This document shows positions 59,185 through 64,000 of a stretch of 64,000 nucleotides of DNA, piece after piece. Source of the stretch: an uncultured Clostridia bacterium (lineage in GTDB: Bacteria; Bacillota; Clostridia; Christensenellales; Borkfalkiaceae); assembly GCA_934271265.1 (NCBI GenBank), contig CAKQRE010000003.1, positions 62,001-126,000 of the forward strand. Direction: 5' to 3'. Position 1 is the first letter of the stretch. Each line of letters begins with the position of its first letter. The position numbers and the translations under genes are program-made. The notes under the pieces were generated by a model, which was not told the origin of the DNA, did not search any database, and saw only the letters and a program-made list of their open reading frames with translations.

Positions 59185-59213
59185 TTGCATTCCGGAAGGA
59201 AAAGTGATATAAT
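59185..59213 (+). promoter_or_regulatory. Sigma-A promoter of the GH37 gene
   Basis: TTGCAT at 59185-59190 and TATAAT at 59208-59213, spacer 17; transcription start near 59220, leaving a ~22-base leader. Confidence 0.8.
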
Positions 59214-59241
59214 CAAACAAAAATACACAGGTATATTGCTT

Positions 59242-60456
59242 ATGGATAAAGTTTCGCTGTATATAAAAGAGAACTGGCGCAAAACGTTTCATCCCGCGGG
59301 GGATTTGTCCGGGGAGATAAAAATAGATCATCCGTATGTTTCGCCGTGTACGGCGGATCATTACACCGACTTGTTTTATTGGGACACTTATTTTATCAAT
59401 ATCGGGCTGTTAGCCGACGGGTTTACCGAACAGGCGAGAAATAACATAGACAATATTTCCAGATTTATCGACGCGCTCGGTTTTATGCCGAACGTGAATT
59501 ATATCTCGGACAGGTCGCAACCGCCTTTATTCACCCGCATGATTTACGATTATTACGTTCATACGGGCGACCGGTCGGTTATCGAAGATTATATCGGGGC
59601 GGTGCTGAAGGAATATACCTTCTGGCAGACGAAGAGGAAAAATAGGATCGGTTTAAGTTCGTACGGGAATAACGGAGGGAAAACCGATATTCTGAACAAC
59701 TACGGGTGGCATCATTCCCGCGTTCTGGAAACGGGTGAAACGGAAGAGGAAAAACTCCGCATCGGTAAAGACATTATGGCGATCGCCGAAAGCGGGCTCG
59801 ATTTCAACGTCCGTTTCCGTACGAAGGAAAGCCGTATCGCCGCGCACGAGTTTTCGCATCTCGATCTCGACTGTATCCTGTTCGACGTAGAAATGCGGAC
59901 GTCGGAAATGCTGAAACTTTTAAGCAGGTGCGACGAAGCGGATGAATTTTCAAAACGCGCCGAAGAGAGAAAAAAACTTATCGATCGGTATTATCTCACG
60001 GAAGACGGGATCTATCTCGATTACAATATGGTAACGGGCGCGCATTCCGAAATTCTTTCCGCCGTTTCTTTATACCCCTATGCGTTCGGCGTTTCGGGGG
60101 ATAAGGCGGGCGCGCGGAAGGTCCTGAAACGCCTCGAACTGCCGTTCGGACTTTCCACCTGCGAAAAACGCGAAGACGACGTGTTTTTTCAATGGGATTA
60201 TCCCTGTATGTGGCCCGCCGCAACATGTTTTGCGTATATGGGGCTGAAAAACGTCGGTCTCGACGAAGACGCGAGAAGAATTGCGGAAAAATACGTAAGC
60301 GCGGTAAGAAACATCTTTGACGAAACGGGCAGGCTTTGGGAAAAATACGACGCTCTGACCGGTAAGATCGCGGTGACGGCGGAATATGAAACCATGCCCA
60401 TGATGGGATGGACGGCTGGCGTTTATCGCATGTTCGTTGAAGGAGAGGATCTGTAA
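59242..60456 (+). CDS. Trehalase-like glycoside hydrolase (GH37)
   Basis: A 404-residue (alpha/alpha)6 enzyme. Signatures of family 37 are in order: YWDTYFIN (46-51), DRSQPPLFTRMI (90-101), AESGLDF with the catalytic acid candidate Asp187, HLDLDCILF, QWDYPCMWP (317-325), EKYD with the base candidate Glu367, and MMGWTAGVY. Characterised members split trehalose into two glucoses. This protein is ~160 residues shorter than E. coli TreA and has no signal peptide, so it is cytosolic, and a Leu replaces the usual Trp before Asp187; another alpha-glucoside is possible. SD AGG is weak. A GT-C gene follows after 73 bases. Confidence 0.8.
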   Translation: MDKVSLYIKENWRKTFHPAGDLSGEIKIDHPYVSPCTADHYTDLFYWDTYFINIGLLADGFTEQARNNIDNISRFIDALGFMPNVNYISDRSQPPLFTRMIYDYYVHTGDRSVIEDYIGAVLKEYTFWQTKRKNRIGLSSYGNNGGKTDILNNYGWHHSRVLETGETEEEKLRIGKDIMAIAESGLDFNVRFRTKESRIAAHEFSHLDLDCILFDVEMRTSEMLKLLSRCDEADEFSKRAEERKKLIDRYYLTEDGIYLDYNMVTGAHSEILSAVSLYPYAFGVSGDKAGARKVLKRLELPFGLSTCEKREDDVFFQWDYPCMWPAATCFAYMGLKNVGLDEDARRIAEKYVSAVRNIFDETGRLWEKYDALTGKIAVTAEYETMPMMGWTAGVYRMFVEGEDL

Positions 60457-60529
60457 AAACTTCGGAAAATCTGCGATCGGTCCCGAAAAAACGACGGACA
60501 GGACGAAAAAGAAAATCAGGGGGAGAAAA

Positions 60530-61783
60530 ATGAAACCCGGAAACAAATTGGAAGAAGGCTTCCGCGTTTACGCGAAGAAGGCGGACGATGCGACCGACCG
60601 CTTTCTCGACTTTATGAAAAAGAATATCGTGTGGATCGCCGCCGTGCTCGTGGTTATTTTGTCCGCGTTTGTCAGGTGGTCGTTCCGCGGTTACGTTTCG
60701 GGCGATATGAAAAACGCTCTGCAACCATGGACGGTATTTCTTCGGGAAAACGGCGGATTTTTCGCGTTGAAGTATTATCCGCATTTCACGCCGAAAGCCT
60801 GCGATTATCCGGTTGCCTATATCGAACTTCTCGCCCTTTTATCTTATCTCCCGTGCGACGAGGTTACGGCGATCAAGTTGTCCTCCTTCTTTTTCGATTA
60901 TCTCCTGGCAGCCGGCGGTTATTTCCTCGCAAAGGAGATCACGGGAAAGAAAAGTTGCGGGGTCGTCGCCCTGTGCGCGGTCTGCCTGATGCCGACGGGT
61001 ATTCTGAATTCCGCCGTCTGGGGGCAGTGCGATCAGCTTTATGCCTGCGGGGCGGTATGGTCGCTGTATTTTGCGATCCGCGGGCGCAGGAATCTTTCCG
61101 CATTCGTGATCGGACTTGCCTTTGCCAACAAGCCGCAAGCCGTGTTTTTTCTGCCCGTGCTCGCATGGCTTTTCCTTGCGAAAAAAATGAGAGTAAGGAA
61201 TCTGTTGATGATAGCCGCAGGCTATCTGATCACGTTTTTGCCCGCATATTGTTTCGGTACGCCGTTTGCGGAGCCTTTCGCGATGTTTTTCACCCAACTC
61301 GGAAAGTATCCGAACGCCAATTACGGCGCGGCGAACATGTACGCTTTTTTACAGTTTAAAAACGTTTACGATTATCTGAACAACGGCGCGGCGGTGCTGT
61401 TTGCCGCGGCGGTCATCGGGGCGGTGCTCGCGGTGCTTTTCCGGAAGGACTTTTCGCCTTCTCCCGGGAACTGTATGCTCGTAACCGCGCTTTTCGCCGT
61501 GCTCGTGCCGTACGTTTTGCCGCACATGCACGAAAGATATTTCTTTCTTGCCGACGTTACCGTGATCCTGTATGCGATTATTTCCGGGAGGAGATATTTT
61601 CTGATCCCGATGATGCAGTTTTCGAGTTTGCTTTGTTACACGCATTTTCTGTTCGGCGGGTATATCATAACGTCGCTCGGGGAGGGCTGCGTGCAACTTG
61701 CCGCCGTGATCAATACGGTTGTCTTGTGTTTCCTGCTGTACGACTTAAAAGAACGCATGACAAAAAAGCCCGATCATTCCTGA
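60530..61783 (+). CDS. GT-C-fold membrane glycosyltransferase (mannosyltransferase-like)
   Basis: A 417-residue protein with about ten transmembrane helices. An early luminal-type loop has SFRGYVSGDMKNALQPW with the acidic site, followed by WGQCDQLYACG, ANKPQAVFFLPVLAW and LPHMHERYFFLADV, motifs shared with polyprenol-phosphate-sugar-dependent GT-C enzymes. The acceptor is unknown. I set the start at ATG 60530 behind AGGGGGAG; the open frame to 60437 overlaps the previous gene's end. It may share the trehalase transcript. Its final 10 bases overlap the convergent FAD-enzyme gene. Confidence 0.7.
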   Translation: MKPGNKLEEGFRVYAKKADDATDRFLDFMKKNIVWIAAVLVVILSAFVRWSFRGYVSGDMKNALQPWTVFLRENGGFFALKYYPHFTPKACDYPVAYIELLALLSYLPCDEVTAIKLSSFFFDYLLAAGGYFLAKEITGKKSCGVVALCAVCLMPTGILNSAVWGQCDQLYACGAVWSLYFAIRGRRNLSAFVIGLAFANKPQAVFFLPVLAWLFLAKKMRVRNLLMIAAGYLITFLPAYCFGTPFAEPFAMFFTQLGKYPNANYGAANMYAFLQFKNVYDYLNNGAAVLFAAAVIGAVLAVLFRKDFSPSPGNCMLVTALFAVLVPYVLPHMHERYFFLADVTVILYAIISGRRYFLIPMMQFSSLLCYTHFLFGGYIITSLGEGCVQLAAVINTVVLCFLLYDLKERMTKKPDHS

Positions 61784-63273
61784 CGGGCGCGGCGTTTAAA
61801 AAGGAAAGCGCGCAGGGCGGCGGGAATACGAGATCTTCTTTTCGTAAGATTTTTCTTCACCTCGGCTACGGCGCGTTTTCCGCTTTCCGCAGCGATCGGC
61901 AAGCCGCCGGGAGATTGTAACCATTGTCCGCATAGAAAGCAATTTTTTATGCCTTTGATTTCCGGGCTTAACTTTTTCGGTATCCGTCCGGAGGAAAACG
62001 CGAATCCCATATAAGAACCTATTTCCGATCCGACGTACCGACGATAGGTGGCGGGCGTCCAGCAATCGAGGAATTCCAGGCTTCCCTTCAGCGAAGGGAA
62101 GCTTTTTTCGATCCTTTCCGTCGTCCGAAGGACCAGTTTTTCTTTTTCCTCGCGGTAGGCGTCCGGAGATCTGCGAAGGGAGATCCAGCGTTCCGCCTGC
62201 ATTTCAAGACAGAATACCATGGTCTGCACGACCGTGTAACCCTGAGGGGCGAAATCTTTCTCAAAGGAAAATTCCCGCACGAGCAGGGGCATGTTTTCCG
62301 TTCCGTCCGACGGAAGCACGGCTTCTCCGCGGAAAGGGAGATTTTCCGTTTTGCAGGCAAAGGCGCACTGAACGCTTGAAAAACGGCGCATACGGCGATC
62401 GCTATACAGCGCGGCGAGTTTTTTCGGCAGCGGCATGCCGATCAGTATGGGAAACGCAACGGCGGGATCTGTCGAAACGAGAAGATAATCAAAGGAGATC
62501 CGTTCTCCGTTTTTAAGGAGCAGGGAGCGGGCTTTTTCTTCTTTCACGTCGATCCGCACGACTTCCGAGGAAAGGCGAAGTTCTCCGCCGAGGGATATAA
62601 ACCGATCCGCCATACGCCGCGCCGCGCATAGCGAGCCCCCGGCGGGAACGTCGGCGTTTTTTCCGCAGAAATGAGCAAAAACGGCGATCAGTCCGAGTGC
62701 GCCGAACGAATCGGTCAGAACGGACGAGAAAAATTTTTGCAGAAGAGGATCGTGAAACCTGCGGGACAGATCACCCGTCGTCATGGCGAAATAGCGAAGG
62801 AGCAGGGGAGTAAGTAAAACGTCTTTCGGGGAAAGTTTCTCGTTTCCGCCTTCCCCGGCGATCCCGGAAAGCCCCTGAACGATCCCGATCGCCGAGATCA
62901 GGCGGAAGATCTCCTTTTCGTCTCTCGGCGACCTTGCGAGCATTCTTTTTGCAAATTCGGAGAGATCTCTCGGAAGCCCGAATCTTTCGCCGCGGTAAAA
63001 ACAAGTGAAAAGCTCTTCCCGATAAACGAGTTTTTCCCGTTCGGGAAGGATCCCGAGCTCTTTCCAGGTTCTGTAAAGGGAAGAAGCGGGGTTGGTTCCC
63101 GTAAGCCAATGAATACAGTTGTCGATCGTAAAGCCGTTTCGTTGCCAGCCCGTAAGATTACCGCCGGCAACGGCGTGCTTTTCGAGAACGGTCACGTCGT
63201 ATCCTTCTTTTCTTGCATAAATTCCGGCGGAAAGCCCGCTTACGCCTCCGCCTACGATCACGATTTTCGTCAT
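61774..63273 (-). CDS. FAD-dependent oxidoreductase, CrtI/phytoene-desaturase-like
   Basis: A 499-residue flavoprotein. The N-terminal Rossmann motif is VIVGGGVSGLSAGIYARKEGYDVTVLEKHAVAGGN with the second block GNLTGWQRNGFTIDNCIHWLTGT. The C-terminal FAD-binding segment CGQWLQSPGGLPIAAESGKRA is present. This architecture occurs in carotenoid desaturases and saturases and in distant lipid-modifying enzymes; no prenyl synthase or other carotenoid gene is adjacent, so the reaction is open. SD AAAGGA precedes the ATG. It ends head to tail with the GT-C gene, overlapping by 10 bases. Confidence 0.75.
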   Translation of the reverse strand: MTKIVIVGGGVSGLSAGIYARKEGYDVTVLEKHAVAGGNLTGWQRNGFTIDNCIHWLTGTNPASSLYRTWKELGILPEREKLVYREELFTCFYRGERFGLPRDLSEFAKRMLARSPRDEKEIFRLISAIGIVQGLSGIAGEGGNEKLSPKDVLLTPLLLRYFAMTTGDLSRRFHDPLLQKFFSSVLTDSFGALGLIAVFAHFCGKNADVPAGGSLCAARRMADRFISLGGELRLSSEVVRIDVKEEKARSLLLKNGERISFDYLLVSTDPAVAFPILIGMPLPKKLAALYSDRRMRRFSSVQCAFACKTENLPFRGEAVLPSDGTENMPLLVREFSFEKDFAPQGYTVVQTMVFCLEMQAERWISLRRSPDAYREEKEKLVLRTTERIEKSFPSLKGSLEFLDCWTPATYRRYVGSEIGSYMGFAFSSGRIPKKLSPEIKGIKNCFLCGQWLQSPGGLPIAAESGKRAVAEVKKNLTKRRSRIPAALRAFLFKRRARQE

Positions 63274-63345
63274 AGCTATCCTTTCGGGCGGGAAACGGAA
63301 AGTTCGCCCTTTTTCCGTAGTATTGACGAAAAAAGAGTAAAATAA

Positions 63346-63380
63346 ACGCCGTAACCGCGAATTTCTCGTCGTTACGGCGT
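63346..63380 (-). terminator. Hairpin between the FAD-enzyme and the membrane gene
   Basis: ACGCCGTAAC (63346-63355) pairs perfectly with GTTACGGCGT (63371-63380). Downstream on the minus strand comes TTTATTTTA, which suits termination of the membrane gene transcribed from the right. Confidence 0.7.
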
Positions 63381-63399
63381 GCTTTTTATTGCGTTTCGA

Positions 63400-63975
63400 T
63401 CAGAAATGGTGAGAGGTAAGAACGGGTGCTTCGTCTTCTTCCAGCGTGATCCTCGGTTCCGCGCACTTGCGGGCGATCGTCGAAAGGAGAAGAAGAAGGG
63501 AAACGACGCACGTTATGATCGCGATGGGGAAGGAAACGGAAACTTCCGCAAAGGTACGATTATATGCGTTTTTAAAGGTAACGGAAAGGATGATATCGGC
63601 GGCGAGCAGACCGAGCGAAAGAACAAATGCGATCGCCGCGATCGCGATCTCGTCTCCGCCGTGATTTCTTTTTGCGGAAGAAAGGCACGCCGCGAGGGCG
63701 GGAAGGGCGGCAACCGCCGCCGTGAGCAACGTTCCCGAAAGAACGGACACGTAGAAGAAGATCTGGCGTTGTCCGGAAGAAAGCCTTCCGTCCCAGAATC
63801 CGTTGGCAAAGGAAAGGGCGTAACCGAATTCGCCCGCAGACGAACGACCGGAAAGAAGGATCGCTTCGTTTTTCACGTTATCGACAAACACGTTGATCCG
63901 GGAAAACCCGATAAGGAATACGACGACGAGCGCGAGGAATCCGCAACAACGGGTCCAGGCGTTGTGTACGCGCAT
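63400..63975 (-). CDS. Four-helix membrane protein, unknown
   Basis: At least 191 residues with four hydrophobic segments: FLALVVVFLIGFSRINVF, VLSGTLLTAAVAALPALAACL, IAAIAFVLSLGLLAADIILSV and VSFPIAIITCVVSLLLLLS, and a short acidic tail. I do not recognise the family. The frame stays open upstream of ATG 63975 to the window edge (reading NGKKATKK before the Met), and only a weak AGG precedes the ATG, so the real start may lie beyond the window. Confidence 0.5.
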   Translation of the reverse strand: MRVHNAWTRCCGFLALVVVFLIGFSRINVFVDNVKNEAILLSGRSSAGEFGYALSFANGFWDGRLSSGQRQIFFYVSVLSGTLLTAAVAALPALAACLSSAKRNHGGDEIAIAAIAFVLSLGLLAADIILSVTFKNAYNRTFAEVSVSFPIAIITCVVSLLLLLSTIARKCAEPRITLEEDEAPVLTSHHF

Positions 63976-64000
63976 TTTCTTCGTCGCCTTTTTTCCGTTT

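Overview
The window reads as the chromosome of a spore-forming member of the Clostridia (Bacillota), probably an uncultured gut-type lineage. Evidence for sporulation: adjacent spoIIGA, sigE and sigG genes, a sigH-type sigma gene behind mrnC and rlmB, a YlmC/YmxH protein, and a collagen-like protein with a predicted sigma-K promoter. Gene order is typical of Clostridia: ruvC-ruvA-ruvB-queA-tgt-yajC-secD-secF, relA-MBL-hemZ, rpsO-pnp, infC-rpmI-rplT, dnaX-ybaB-recR, pth-mfd. Promoters are mostly TTGaca-N17-TATAAT. I saw no rRNA, tRNA, CRISPR array, transposase, integrase or phage gene. The taxonomy below class level is a guess.

Layout. 1-5.4 kb: end of aroQ, aroK, a MacB-like ABC exporter, a CPBP membrane protease, rlmH and tadA. 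5.4-13.1 kb: prs behind a long structured leader, pth, mfd and a large PrsA/SurA-like lipoprotein. 13.3-16.3 kb: a translationally coupled sigma factor / membrane anti-sigma-like protein / serpin lipoprotein operon. 16.3-19.4 kb: infC (ATT start) behind an attenuator-like leader, rpmI, rplT, a TrmH-family methyltransferase and yebC. 19.4-20.4 kb: a small unrecognised gene and a 630-base gene-poor stretch that ends a transcript. 20.4-21.7 kb: an HtrA-like protease lipoprotein. 21.8-22.1 kb: tandem ~130-base repeats with a covarying hairpin, then ruvC to secF up to 30.5 kb. 30.7-40.9 kb: recJ, relA, an MBL hydrolase, hemZ, rpsO, pnp and uppP. 40.9-42.9 kb, minus strand: a glycosyltransferase and a collagen-like protein. 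43.1-44.4 kb: a NahK-like sugar kinase. 44.7-49.5 kb: sporulation sigma factors and RNA-processing genes. 49.6-55.8 kb: dnaX-ybaB-recR, glyS (minus) and glnS. 55.9-64 kb: a CvpA-like protein, a large lipoprotein, a GH37 trehalase-like enzyme, a GT-C glycosyltransferase, and on the minus strand a CrtI-like FAD enzyme and a membrane protein cut close to the window edge.

How it fits together. Most genes are housekeeping: translation, recombination and repair, tRNA queuosine, Sec export, stringent response. The accessory layer concerns the envelope and the spore: protease and antiprotease lipoproteins (HtrA, serpin, PrsA-like), a regulated sigma/anti-sigma pair, and a collagen-like putative spore-surface protein next to a glycosyltransferase. 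The observations I consider most worth following are the sigma/anti-sigma/serpin operon with its apparent ACG start, the repeats before ruvC, the sigma-K-type collagen/glycosyltransferase locus, and the three-way-junction leader of prs.
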